Below are positions 56,948 to 64,000 of a stretch of DNA of 64,000 nt, one piece after another. The notes below the pieces were generated by a model that worked only from the letters and a program-made list of their open reading frames with translations, did no database searches and was not told the DNA's origin. Made by a program: the position numbers and the translations under genes. Positions within the stretch are counted from its first letter, which is position 1; each line of letters starts with the position of its first letter. Source of the DNA: Siphonodentalium dalli (Eukaryota; Mollusca; Scaphopoda; Gadilida; Siphonodentaliidae); assembly GCA_032622095.1 (NCBI GenBank), contig CP136066.1, positions 144,799,559 to 144,863,558 on the forward strand. Direction: 5' to 3'.

Positions 56948-57553
56948 ATGGAGTCGCATGAAGCAGTCTTGAGTGTATTTTCGACTATCGCTAAATTAAT
57001 ACTTGATGATCACTTAAAGCTTCCAAAGCAGACACGAACATTCCTGCAAAAACACAAAAAAGAGCTGAAGAAAATAGCTGACAGTAGAACTCATATCGAT
57101 TCAAAAAAGAAAATACTTTTAAAAACTGGTGGAGTTGGTTTTCTCGGTGGAGTTTTGATCAGAAGTCTTCTCAGACAAAAAGAAAATAAATCAATTGCAC
57201 GAGTTAGATCAAATAGAGTAAATGCTACTCGAGTAAATTCTACGATTGCACAGCGAGCTAGTCCAGTCAGAGTAAATTCTACGATTGCACAGCGAGCTAG
57301 TCCAGTCAGAGTAAATTCTACAAGTGCACAGCGAACTACTCCAGCTAGAGTAAATTCTACTGGATTAAATTCTACATTTGCTAGATTTCAACCACTCAAC
57401 GATAATGGTCCGCAACCAATTCCATCAATTCAAGAAGCAGAACATTACCCGTTGGTTCAACGATACTCAAAAATGATGAATCTTTCAAACCCATCGAAAT
57501 TAGCTTTCATGGCATTTGATCGTAATTTTAATAAACGTAAAAGTAAAAAGTAA
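56948..57553 (+). CDS. Basic core-like protein with GG motif and 13-aa repeats
   Basis: 201 aa from the ATG at 56948; the frame is open further upstream but without ATG. The N-terminal half has LPKQTRTFLQKHKKELKKIA, then KKKILLKTGGVGFLGGVLI, a basic helix followed by a Gly-Gly/hydrophobic segment. This is the same plan as the next gene, so the two look like paralogs. The middle carries three tandem units of RVNSTIAQRASPV (39 bp each, 57232-57348). Strong positive charge and neighbouring capsid genes suggest a DNA-binding or virion core role comparable to adenovirus core proteins. Intact. Confidence 0.7.
   Translation: MESHEAVLSVFSTIAKLILDDHLKLPKQTRTFLQKHKKELKKIADSRTHIDSKKKILLKTGGVGFLGGVLIRSLLRQKENKSIARVRSNRVNATRVNSTIAQRASPVRVNSTIAQRASPVRVNSTSAQRTTPARVNSTGLNSTFARFQPLNDNGPQPIPSIQEAEHYPLVQRYSKMMNLSNPSKLAFMAFDRNFNKRKSKK
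57232..57360 (+). repeat. 39-bp in-frame tandem repeat
   Basis: Two units are identical, the third differs at several codons, and a fourth is partial. They encode RVNSTIAQRASPV-type 13-residue units rich in Ser, Arg and Ala. Repeat number is likely to vary among copies. Confidence 0.85.
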
Positions 57554-57589
57554 TTCAGTCATTTGACATTCAACTGTTGAAGAGTAAAG

Positions 57590-57932
57590 ATGGCGAAAAA
57601 AACTCCACTGATTAAAAAATATGGTAGTTTTGTAATGGCTATGAATCAGGCACCAACTCATTTTCGGAAAAAAAATGATAAAAGATGCCCCAAAGAGAGT
57701 GATTGATTGCATGTCAGAATGCTGTAAAAATATTTTAAAAGGCAATGTAAAACTAACAGAAGCTCAGAAGCGCAAACTTCGTCCGAGGTGTAGACATCTC
57801 AGAGAACTTGCAAGTAAATCAACATCTTTGAAACGAAAAAAACAAATTTTAAACCAGAAAGGAGGTTTTTTACCACTTCTTATGCTAGCACCGTTGCTTG
57901 GTAAAGCACTCGCTGGAATACTTCGCGGTTAA
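57590..57932 (+). pseudogene. Small basic core-like protein (Polinton, adenovirus-pX-like), frameshifted
   Basis: The ATG at 57590 (GTAAAGATGG context) opens MAKKTPLIKKYGSF. At an A8 run (57668-57675) the frame changes and continues in the frame with DCMSECCKNILKGNVKL, LRELASKSTSLKRKKQIL, NQKGGFLPLLML. The basic helix plus GGFLPLL hydrophobic end is a conserved small protein of animal Polintons/adintoviruses, compared by others to adenovirus core or minor virion proteins. ~113 aa. Paralog of the preceding gene. One extra A is the only defect, so it could be a sequencing artefact. Confidence 0.75.
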
Positions 57933-57934
57933 AC

Positions 57935-58675
57935 ATGAAGAAAATGGTCGCTGTTCCCTTCAAAATGTTGGATGACATTAAAAAATGGAGAGTGAGTCTA
58001 ACTAATCCGAAATTACCACCTAATCCTGAAATTACGAATATTTCAAAACTAAGCAGAGAATTGAATTCAGTTTCTGATCAAAATTTGTCAGAATCTGAGA
58101 AGGTTCAATTATATGGTACAACTTTACACAAATTGAAAACTTCTCAAAAATCAGTTAGAGCTATTTCAACCCCGAAAACAGAACAACCATTTAATCACCA
58201 TCATAGGGATGTGATAGAAAGTATTCCGTTAAAGATGAGAAAAAAAGCTGAACAACTTTTACAACTGATTTCAAAACATCCACAAATGAAGTTTGATGAA
58301 CATGGACAATTAAAATATGGTGAGAAAGTTATAAGAGGATCAAATATTGTTGATCTCCTCAATGATATTGTACGACAAAGAAAAGGTTTCGAACCAACAG
58401 GTTGGCAAACCTTTTCACAAGGATTGAGCGAGCTTAATGTACCTCAAGATTTTGTAGGGAATAGAAACCGCTGGCTTTGGATTAAAAAACAATTGAAAGA
58501 TGATTCAGATGATGATTTTGAAACTCCGGTACAAAGCATAACACCAAAACGATTTGATTCTCAACGATTCACACCAATGAAAGGTATAAAAGCAAGACAT
58601 TCAAAAACTAAAATAGCAGATAGGTTGACACCAAAGGGTATTAAAACAGAAAAAACACAATGGGATCCATACTAG
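57935..58675 (+). CDS. Conserved Polinton protein, unknown function, 246 aa
   Basis: The ATG lies two bases after the previous stop. N-terminal part low-complexity, middle VIESIPLKMRKKAEQLLQLI, then LKYGEKVIRGSNIVDLL and FEPTGWQTFSQGLSELNVP. I recognise this middle region as recurring in animal Polintons next to capsid genes, without a proven function. The C-terminus is rich in Thr-Pro (ITPKR, LTPKG) and basic, suggesting nucleic-acid contact or phosphorylation. It overlaps the integrase start by 16 bp. Intact. Confidence 0.65.
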   Translation: MKKMVAVPFKMLDDIKKWRVSLTNPKLPPNPEITNISKLSRELNSVSDQNLSESEKVQLYGTTLHKLKTSQKSVRAISTPKTEQPFNHHHRDVIESIPLKMRKKAEQLLQLISKHPQMKFDEHGQLKYGEKVIRGSNIVDLLNDIVRQRKGFEPTGWQTFSQGLSELNVPQDFVGNRNRWLWIKKQLKDDSDDDFETPVQSITPKRFDSQRFTPMKGIKARHSKTKIADRLTPKGIKTEKTQWDPY

Positions 58676-59745
58676 ATGAGCAGTTATCTAAAAATTTCTA
58701 TAATCCGAAGAAAGTTGGAAGTTATGGCGGTGTAAAGAAGCTTTTTGATGAAGCGAAAAAGCAAAATAAAAAAATTAAACTCATAGATGTGAAGAAATGG
58801 TTGCAAGGTCAGTCGACATATACTTTACACAAACCAATAATTCGAAAATTCCAACGTAGAAAGACTATTGTGGCTGGGATTGATATTCAATGGCAGGCAG
58901 ATTTAGCTGATCTTCAGAATTTGAAAAAACATAATGATAATTACAGATATCAGTTGTGTGTGATAGACGTTTTTTCAAAATTTGCGTGGGTAGTGCCAAT
59001 ACGATAAATCTGGACAAACTTTGATCGAATCATTCAGGAAAATTTTGAAATCTTCAAAACGTAAACCAAAATCGTTTCATGCTGATAAAAAGGTTCTGAA
59101 TTCAAAAATGAAAAGTTTTTGAAATTTCTGCGATCAGAAAACATTCATTTCTTCACAACTGAGAATCCAGAGACTAAAGCAAGTATTGTCGAACGATTTC
59201 AAAGAACTTTAAAAACTCGTATGTGGAAGTATTTCACACACAATAAAACTTCAAGATATATTGATGTTTTACAGCCCCTAGTCGATTCTTACAACAATAG
59301 TTATCACCGCAGCATAAAATCGAAACCGTCGGCAGTTACTTTGAAAACTGAAGCTGAAATTTCCAAAAATCTATATGGAACAGGGAATAAAAAAGGAAAA
59401 TCTACACTGAAAGTGGGTGACTTGGTTCGTATCAACAAAACCAAAAGAACATTTGAAAAGGGTTATTTACCAAACTGGACTCGTGAAATTTTCAAAGTTG
59501 ATAAAATTTGTAAAACTAATCCAGTAACATACAAAGTTTCTGATCTTGATGGTGAAGAGATTGCTGGATCATTCTACAAACATGAAATCCAGCATATAAA
59601 ATACAGCAAGGTGTATGAAATAGAATCAGTTATTGATAAAAGAACGAGAAGAGTGGGTGGTAAAACAGTAAAAGAAATTAAAGTTCATTGGCTTGGATAT
59701 CCAAAAAAGTTTGACAGTTGGATCCCAGCTTCAAATTTAGTATAA
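58660..59745 (+). pseudogene. Retroviral-type integrase with C-terminal chromodomain, two frameshifts
   Basis: Inserts the element into the genome. N-terminal part KVGSYGGVKKLFDEA; core with the first catalytic Asp in DIQWQADLADL, followed by CVIDVFSKFAWVVPI. Frame changes at about 59003-59009 (stop at 59005) and at an A5 run 59087-59091, just beside the second catalytic Asp (HAD). The third acidic residue is in ASIVERFQRTLKTR. An SH3-like segment (LKVGDLVRI) and a chromodomain (VYEIESVIDKR ... VHWLGYPKKFDSWIPASN) end the protein, ~360 aa in all, typical for Polintons. The chromodomain would guide insertion to marked chromatin. Confidence 0.93.
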
Positions 59746-59758
59746 AACAGAATTTACC

Positions 59759-60016
59759 ATGTTGGAAAATCATTCAGATTCAATTAATCTCGATGAACCG
59801 TCACAATTTAAGTTCTGTGGTGAAAAAGTTGCTAAGAACCAAGTCACCTACTTCACGCAGATAATTATTATTTATATCATAATAATTACATCTATTGTAC
59901 ACATTAGTATCCAGAGCGCAAACAAAGAATTGTGGCTTATTCTTCTAAGTAGTTCTCTAGGTTATATTCTACAAACACCTGGACTGAAATTATTGAAAAA
60001 TACTGAGAAAAAATGA
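59759..60016 (+). CDS. Small membrane protein, two transmembrane helices
   Basis: 85 aa. Hydrophilic start, then YFTQIIIIYIIIITSIV and LWLILLSSSLGYIL as two membrane-spanning segments. Similar short proteins with an ELWxxLLSSxLGYxLP-like end are common in animal Polintons; function unknown. Its stop overlaps the penton ATG by four bases. Intact. Confidence 0.7.
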   Translation: MLENHSDSINLDEPSQFKFCGEKVAKNQVTYFTQIIIIYIIIITSIVHISIQSANKELWLILLSSSLGYILQTPGLKLLKNTEKK

Positions 60017-60854
60017 ATTCATTCTACATAACTCTCATGAGTGATAGTTCAATGTCACTTTACCCAGCCAACTCACAATGTTGTTTCACAGTGAAATTAC
60101 CAAAAACCATACATATTGATAAAGAGCTTTGGGAAGTTGCAATTGTTGAACTAATTGTACCATCAGAAACATACAACATTATTGGAGATGCCTGCAAAAT
60201 AAAAACTTCTGTTCCAAGAATTTTACAATATTTGAATAAGATACCAAGAGTGATGTAGTAATTTCAAAACCAGAAAATGGTATAGAATTAAAAATACCAG
60301 AAGGAGCATATTCTGGTGGATCACATTTGACAGATACAATTCAAGGTGTAATTGATAGTACAGTAAGCAGAATGATTCCAGAACTGGAATTCGAAATCGG
60401 ATATTCCAAAGCACAACAACGAGTTAAAATTTCAACCAATAGTTATACCAAAGTAGGTCTTGTACTCCCCAGAGCTCTTTTGGATAAACTTGGTTACAGA
60501 ACAGAATCAAACACTGTCACATTTGCTACTCCTTCGATAACATTTCCATATGGAGTTGATTTAAATGCGGAGCATAATCAATTGTTTGTTTATTCTGACA
60601 TTGCTGATTATACAATTCTTAGTGACGTTGAAGCACCGATATTACGAGTGACATCATTCGAGAGTAAAAGAATACATGATGGTAAACATATTAGGCATGA
60701 ATTCAAAAACTTACATTATGTACCAGTATCAAAGTCTAGCTTTGATACCATAAATGTATATATAACTGGTGATACTGGGAAACCAATTCAGTTAATTGGT
60801 GGAAAGTCTATGGTAAAGTTGCAATTCCGACGCCGAAGTAATTTGTATTTATGA
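60013..60854 (+). pseudogene. Minor capsid protein (penton, single jelly-roll), broken
   Basis: Forms the capsid vertices. It starts MNSFYITLMSDSSMSLYPAN and continues ELWEVAIVELIVPS, the conserved Polinton penton N-terminus. The frame changes near 60210 and an in-frame TAA follows at about 60236. From 60240 on it is open again, with VGLVLPRALLDKLGY and LFVYSDIADYTILSD to the end MVKLQFRRRSNLYL. ~280 codons. The last 129 bp are duplicated (60931-61059). Confidence 0.88.
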
Positions 60855-61135
60855 TGATTCCCGTGTATAGAGGCGTATCTAGACAGTATCATCATTCATC
60901 ATGGTAAAAGTCCAAAAGAAGTATTTTTGAGTATCAAAGTCTAGCTTTGATACCATAAATGTATATATAACTGGTGATACTGGGAAACCAATTCAGTTAA
61001 TTGGTGGAAAGTCTATGGTAAAGTTGCAATTCCGACGCCGAAGTAATTTGTATTTATGATGATTCCCGTGTATAGAGGCGTATCTAGACAGTATCATCAT
61101 TCATCATGGTAAAAGTCCAAAAGAAGTATTTTTGA
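60726..61135 (+). repeat. 205-bp perfect tandem duplication
   Basis: 60726-60930 and 60931-61135 appear identical base for base. The unit spans the end of the penton gene and the start of the next gene, so both junction pieces are present twice. Either a very recent duplication or an assembly artefact. Confidence 0.95.
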
Positions 61136-61317
61136 AACAAGGTAAAGAAGCATTGAAATCTTTTGGAAGGGAAACAATAAAGAAAATATCAACACCAAAT
61201 GGCATAAATAGATCATCGCGACCTTTGAAAAATCATTCTTCTCGCAAACGAGTTAGAAGTAAGTCCATTAAAACGCCTGTAAAGAAATCAAAACGATCTC
61301 TCGATATATTTGATTAA
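61056..61317 (+). pseudogene. Small basic core-like protein, frameshifted
   Basis: The ATG (61056; duplicated at 60851, where it overlaps the penton stop as ATGA) opens MMIPVYRGVSRQYHHSSW. The frame then changes around 61105-61115 and continues GKSPKEVFLKQGKEALKSFG to a strongly basic tail with SRKRVRSKSIKTPVKKSKRS. The Lys/Arg-rich tail and place between the two capsid genes suggest a virion DNA-binding protein. ~87 aa. No specific family assigned. Confidence 0.6.
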
Positions 61318-61319
61318 TC

Positions 61320-62622
61320 ATGATGATGCAAAATGGATCATGCGAATGCAGCAAGTCCGAGTTAGATGCTTCTGATGTTCCACCAACAATGACAACGATG
61401 TTGGAATCACAATGGATAGAACATCACCCGATTAGCTCTTTGAATAATTCCGCACCGATAGAATTTGTAATTCCGCCTCAAACTGAAAAATGGACAGATG
61501 TAAATCAATCATATTTGTACCTGAAATTCAAAATCACAAAAAACTTGGTTGATGGTACTGATGAAATTGCGCATATTAACAACTTTTTCCATAGCATGTT
61601 CAGTAATATCGATATTTACCTAAATAACAAACTTGTAACGGCAAACGGATATACCTATCCTTATCGAGCCTACATGGAAAATCTCTTGGCTTATTCTGGT
61701 GAATGTAAAGAAAATCAACTTGCCGCACTAGAAATGTGGTACCCCGACACCGCTAAGCAGTTCACCGAAAACACTAAAGCTGGTGGTAATGATGGATTGA
61801 AATCTCGCCAAGCAATCATAGCAGGTAGTAAAACGGTAGAATTGTGTGGTCGTTTACACACAGATATATTTCTACAAGAGAAATACTTACCAAATGGAAT
61901 TGAGATAAGAATTCGTCTCAATAGAGCGAATCAAAAATTCTCTTTAATTGGTCAGGCCAACGGAAAAATAGTATTTGAAACGGCAGTTTTCAATGTTCGT
62001 ACAATTACGCTGATGCCAGTAAATAATACAGAAAAATATGAAAATACCGATTAGAAGAGTTGAAGTAAAAACATTCACTATTGGTGCAGGGCTTAGATAA
62101 AAAATTGAAGATCACCTTTTTCAAGGACAATTGCCAAAGAGACTTTTCATAGGCTTGGTACCAAACAAAGATATGAATGGCGATATTGAAACGAACCCAT
62201 TTCATTTCCAACACTTCAATCTGAGAAAACTTGAAGTTAGTCAGGACGGACATACCATCCATAACCGACCATTTGAACCAAACTTTGAATCAGAACAATG
62301 CCTAAGATCTTATTTATCACTGTATCAGTCTTCGGGTATGTTTGGACAAAACAATTCCTTTGGTTTGAATCTCGAAAAATACATGAATGGTTATTGTTTC
62401 TGCGGTTACGACCTCACACCTGACCATGGAGCAGAGGAAGGACATTTGCATCCTATAAAAACCGGTAACATACGGTTAGAGCTTCAGTTTGCTGCAGCTC
62501 TAGCTTCAGTGATCAACGTGATAGTCTATGCTGAGTTCGATAATCAAGTTGAAATCAACAGTTTGCGAGAAATAATAAGATTATTAAAAACATGGATGGA
62601 TTGCATTTGGAGGAAAAATTGA
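61320..62622 (+). pseudogene. Major capsid protein (double jelly-roll), broken
   Basis: Main hexon-like shell protein. It starts with three ATGs, then SDVPPTMTTMLESQWIEHHP and FVIPPQTEKWTDVNQSYLYL, the conserved start of Polinton capsid proteins. In animal annotations this family is often labelled uncharacterized protein F54H12.2-like. The frame changes near 62040-62055, and an in-frame TAA lies at about 62098. The second part has LPKRLFIGLVPNKDMNGDIE and GNIRLELQFAAALASVINVI, the latter typical of the second jelly roll. ~433 codons in total. Confidence 0.92.
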
Positions 62623-63047
62623 GACTGGAAGTTGGAGGACTCGATTTCATTCCATATGTTTCTATCCTTGACAAAGTTCGGAAAACTTTCGAGAAATGTT
62701 TCGTTCATGAAATACAAAATCAAATTTCAAAAGAAGTGACACTCAATTGTGAAGGATGTAAAATAGATCATCCAAGTCAGACACGACATTTACTTTGTCT
62801 TTGGACACCACCTATACAATGGGTAGATATGTTCATTGATATAGCACTACTTAAATTGAACATCTACCGATTTATGGAACAATGGTATCCAGAAATAGAA
62901 TCATTTACACCACAAGAGAAATTTGAGGCATTCAAACTTTGGAAAGATATAAAGGAAGTTGTGCATGCAAACTGTATCCAATTTAATTCGGTTTTTGTTG
63001 ACTTGTGGTGTGAAAAAGTAAAAAATAACTACGAAGATGAACACTAG
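62592..63047 (+). CDS. CxxC/HPSQ protein, unknown function
   Basis: 151 aa, ATG inside the end of the capsid gene (31-bp overlap). Motif CEGCKIDHPSQTRHLLC (about residues 53-69) has the spacing of a small zinc knuckle. Short proteins with a CxxC...HPSQ...H motif recur in animal Polintons, function unknown. It overlaps the protease gene by 11 bp. Intact. Confidence 0.6.
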   Translation: MDGLHLEEKLRLEVGGLDFIPYVSILDKVRKTFEKCFVHEIQNQISKEVTLNCEGCKIDHPSQTRHLLCLWTPPIQWVDMFIDIALLKLNIYRFMEQWYPEIESFTPQEKFEAFKLWKDIKEVVHANCIQFNSVFVDLWCEKVKNNYEDEH

Positions 63048-63567
63048 CGAACTTCAGCATATACTAGACAAATCATCCTACCTCTGTTCATTGTATGGTG
63101 TGGTGTGTGCAAAAGATCAGTTACCACACGAGAAACCTCATCATGTAAAAGCATACATAGTAAATACACATACGTCAGAAAAGCCAGGAGAACACTGGGT
63201 TGCAATATTCTTCAATGGGAACATTGCAACATATTTCGATTCGTTTGGGATACCAGTTATTGATAAATATATCAAATCATTTATTCAAAGAAATTCGATC
63301 GAATGTAAAATAAACGTTGGACGGTTTCAACATCACGGTACAAACGTATGTGGTATCTACTGTATATTTGCTTTACATTTCTTGAAAAGCGGATATGGTA
63401 TAAAAGTATTAGTTGAAATGAATTTTGATGGTGATTACTTCAAAAATGATAGAAAAGTATTTGATTGGTTTCATAGAAACTATGAGCCCTTGCGAAAAGA
63501 ATCAGAAACATTACCCAAAACATGTATTTCACAAACTTGTAAGACTTACTGTGAATTTCAGTGTTGA
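63037..63567 (+). CDS. Adenain-type cysteine protease (maturation protease)
   Basis: Cleaves capsid and core precursors. 176 aa. Catalytic His in GEHWVAIFF, acidic residue in TYFDSFGIP, Gln in RFQHHGTNVCG and the nucleophile Cys in NVCGIYC, in the order and spacing of adenovirus protease (peptidase C5). Start at the ATG overlapping the previous gene. The C-terminus is Cys-rich (CISQTCKTYC). Intact. Confidence 0.93.
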   Translation: MNTSELQHILDKSSYLCSLYGVVCAKDQLPHEKPHHVKAYIVNTHTSEKPGEHWVAIFFNGNIATYFDSFGIPVIDKYIKSFIQRNSIECKINVGRFQHHGTNVCGIYCIFALHFLKSGYGIKVLVEMNFDGDYFKNDRKVFDWFHRNYEPLRKESETLPKTCISQTCKTYCEFQC

Positions 63568-63570
63568 TAA

Positions 63571-63735
63571 AATGTGTTCATTACCAATTGTTTAAACATG
63601 TTAAAATCATAATCATTTTGTAAATATGTTGATTGTTAATGATGAAATGAGTTACCAAATGTAAATTATGTTCATTGCATTACCAATTATTGATTGTAAA
63701 TATGATAATTTCATGATCAGTTGTAAATACCGCAA
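63571..63735 (+). repeat. 3' spacer with imperfect TTACCAA(T/A) repeats
   Basis: ATTACCAATTGTTTAAACATG, GTTACCAAATGTAAATTATG and ATTACCAATTATTGATTGTA recur about 65 bp apart, with TTGATTGT(T)AAATATG words. No AATAAA or ATTAAA is present in this stretch. Confidence 0.55.
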
Positions 63736-63850
63736 GGTATATTTCCACCTCTCATCGAGGGTTCGCTTGTGTTTCGGGAGTTGGATCAAGAGGATGGATT
63801 TGAGTTCCTAAAGATCCCTTATCCACTTTTCTTGTGATCTAACGTAAAAC

Positions 63851-63871
63851 GGCCCTTTTCAGGGCCACCCA
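63851..63871 (+). terminator. Histone-type mRNA 3' stem-loop
   Basis: Stem GGCCCT / AGGGCC (63851-63856, 63861-63866) around loop TTTC, preceded by AAAAC and followed by ACCCA. This agrees at every position with the metazoan histone mRNA 3' processing signal bound by SLBP. It lies 284 bp after the protease stop on the same strand. No histone coding sequence precedes it, and there is no poly(A) signal between. It could end the late transcripts of the element, or belong to flanking histone DNA if the element ends before it. Confidence 0.8.
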
Positions 63872-63918
63872 AAACCTGCTATCAGATGACTCTTACATGC
63901 ACATTTTACAACGCTATC

Positions 63919-63940
63919 GTCTTCGAATTTATTCGAAGAC
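63919..63940. repeat. Perfect 9-bp hairpin
   Basis: GTCTTCGAA and TTCGAAGAC around TTTA. It lies 48 bp after the histone-type stem-loop. Possible subterminal or processing element; role unknown. Confidence 0.6.
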
Positions 63941-64000
63941 TTTCGCTTTTGTTAAATATGCACTGGTAAAGTAACACAATTTACCAACACATCTATTTTT

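Larger units (their letters stand above)
51870..63880 (+). mobile_element. Polinton/Maverick (adintovirus-like) endogenous element, decayed
   Basis: Twelve adjacent + strand genes include the four Polinton hallmarks (PolB, integrase, A32-type ATPase, adenain-like protease) plus both capsid proteins. Intergenic gaps are mostly under 40 bp, several genes overlap by 4-16 bp, and there are no introns, all unlike the host DNA. About ten lesions are spread over PolB, one small basic protein, integrase, penton, core-like protein and major capsid, while seven genes remain open. The left end is cut just inside the polymerase N-terminus next to a SINE. No terminal inverted repeat was identified, and the right limit is uncertain and may lie beyond 64000. 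Confidence 0.92.

Noticed and set aside
53524-62100. Recoding of TAA as a sense codon, since all clear in-frame stops in the Polinton are TAA
   Set aside because: Several intact genes in the element end in TAA, and frameshifts accompany the stops, so ordinary decay in an AT-rich sequence explains it.
63735-63850. A histone gene ending at the stem-loop
   Set aside because: No frame before the stem-loop resembles H1, H2A, H2B, H3 or H4. Only a 36-codon unrecognised frame is open.

Overview
(1) Organism. This is animal nuclear DNA, most likely from a mollusc and probably a bivalve. A spliceosome gene is split by large introns with GT-AG borders. The repeats include arrays of 140-170 bp units ending in a (GACG)n run and a TAGCTC...GAGCTA hairpin, an architecture I associate with bivalve Pearl/CvA-type elements. 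TACATGTA-rich spacers fit too. The phylum is an inference; the eukaryotic gene structure is visible directly. (2) Host gene. Eight minus-strand exons between 36.4 kb and 8.4 kb form the N-terminal 267 codons of PRPF3 (U4/U6 snRNP protein Prp3). They start at the PWI domain, all splice phases agree, and one exon is a 24-nt microexon. The C-terminal part must lie to the left of the window. A 15.5 kb intron (20.8-36.3 kb) holds a higher-order tandem array and many transposons. (3) Repeats, 1-51.8 kb. I found several non-autonomous DNA transposon families whose ends and target duplications can be read: a hAT MITE with a foldback hairpin at each end (8-bp TSD), a TTAA MITE with nested palindromes, a TTAA foldback with ~125-bp arms, near-perfect palindromic TA MITEs, a Mutator-like foldback (9-bp TSD), and two near-identical ~1.15 kb elements with 6-bp TSDs. 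A 3.2 kb hAT element (37.75-41.0 kb, perfect 8-bp TSD) carries a BED-finger transposase broken by one frameshift. At 50.3-51.9 kb lie two tRNA-like SINE heads and a LINE reverse-transcriptase fragment. (4) Polinton/Maverick (adintovirus-like) element, ~51.87 kb to at least 63.6 kb. All genes are on the + strand, tightly packed or overlapping, in this order: protein-primed-type DNA polymerase B, an unrecognised ~200-aa protein, packaging ATPase, two paralogous small basic proteins, a conserved ~246-aa protein, integrase with chromodomain, a two-helix membrane protein, minor capsid (penton), a basic core-like protein, major capsid, a CxxC/HPSQ protein, and an adenain-type protease. Polymerase, one small basic protein, integrase, both capsid genes and the core-like gene carry stops, frameshifts or a 205-bp duplication, so this is a decayed but fairly young endogenous copy. 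No terminal inverted repeat is recognisable in the window. The most unexpected signal is a textbook histone-mRNA 3' stem-loop about 290 bp after the protease stop, in a stretch with no AATAAA or ATTAAA. (5) Limits. No database search was possible. Family names rest on motifs and on agreement of exon phases and gene order. Repeat boundaries without a quoted TSD are approximate.
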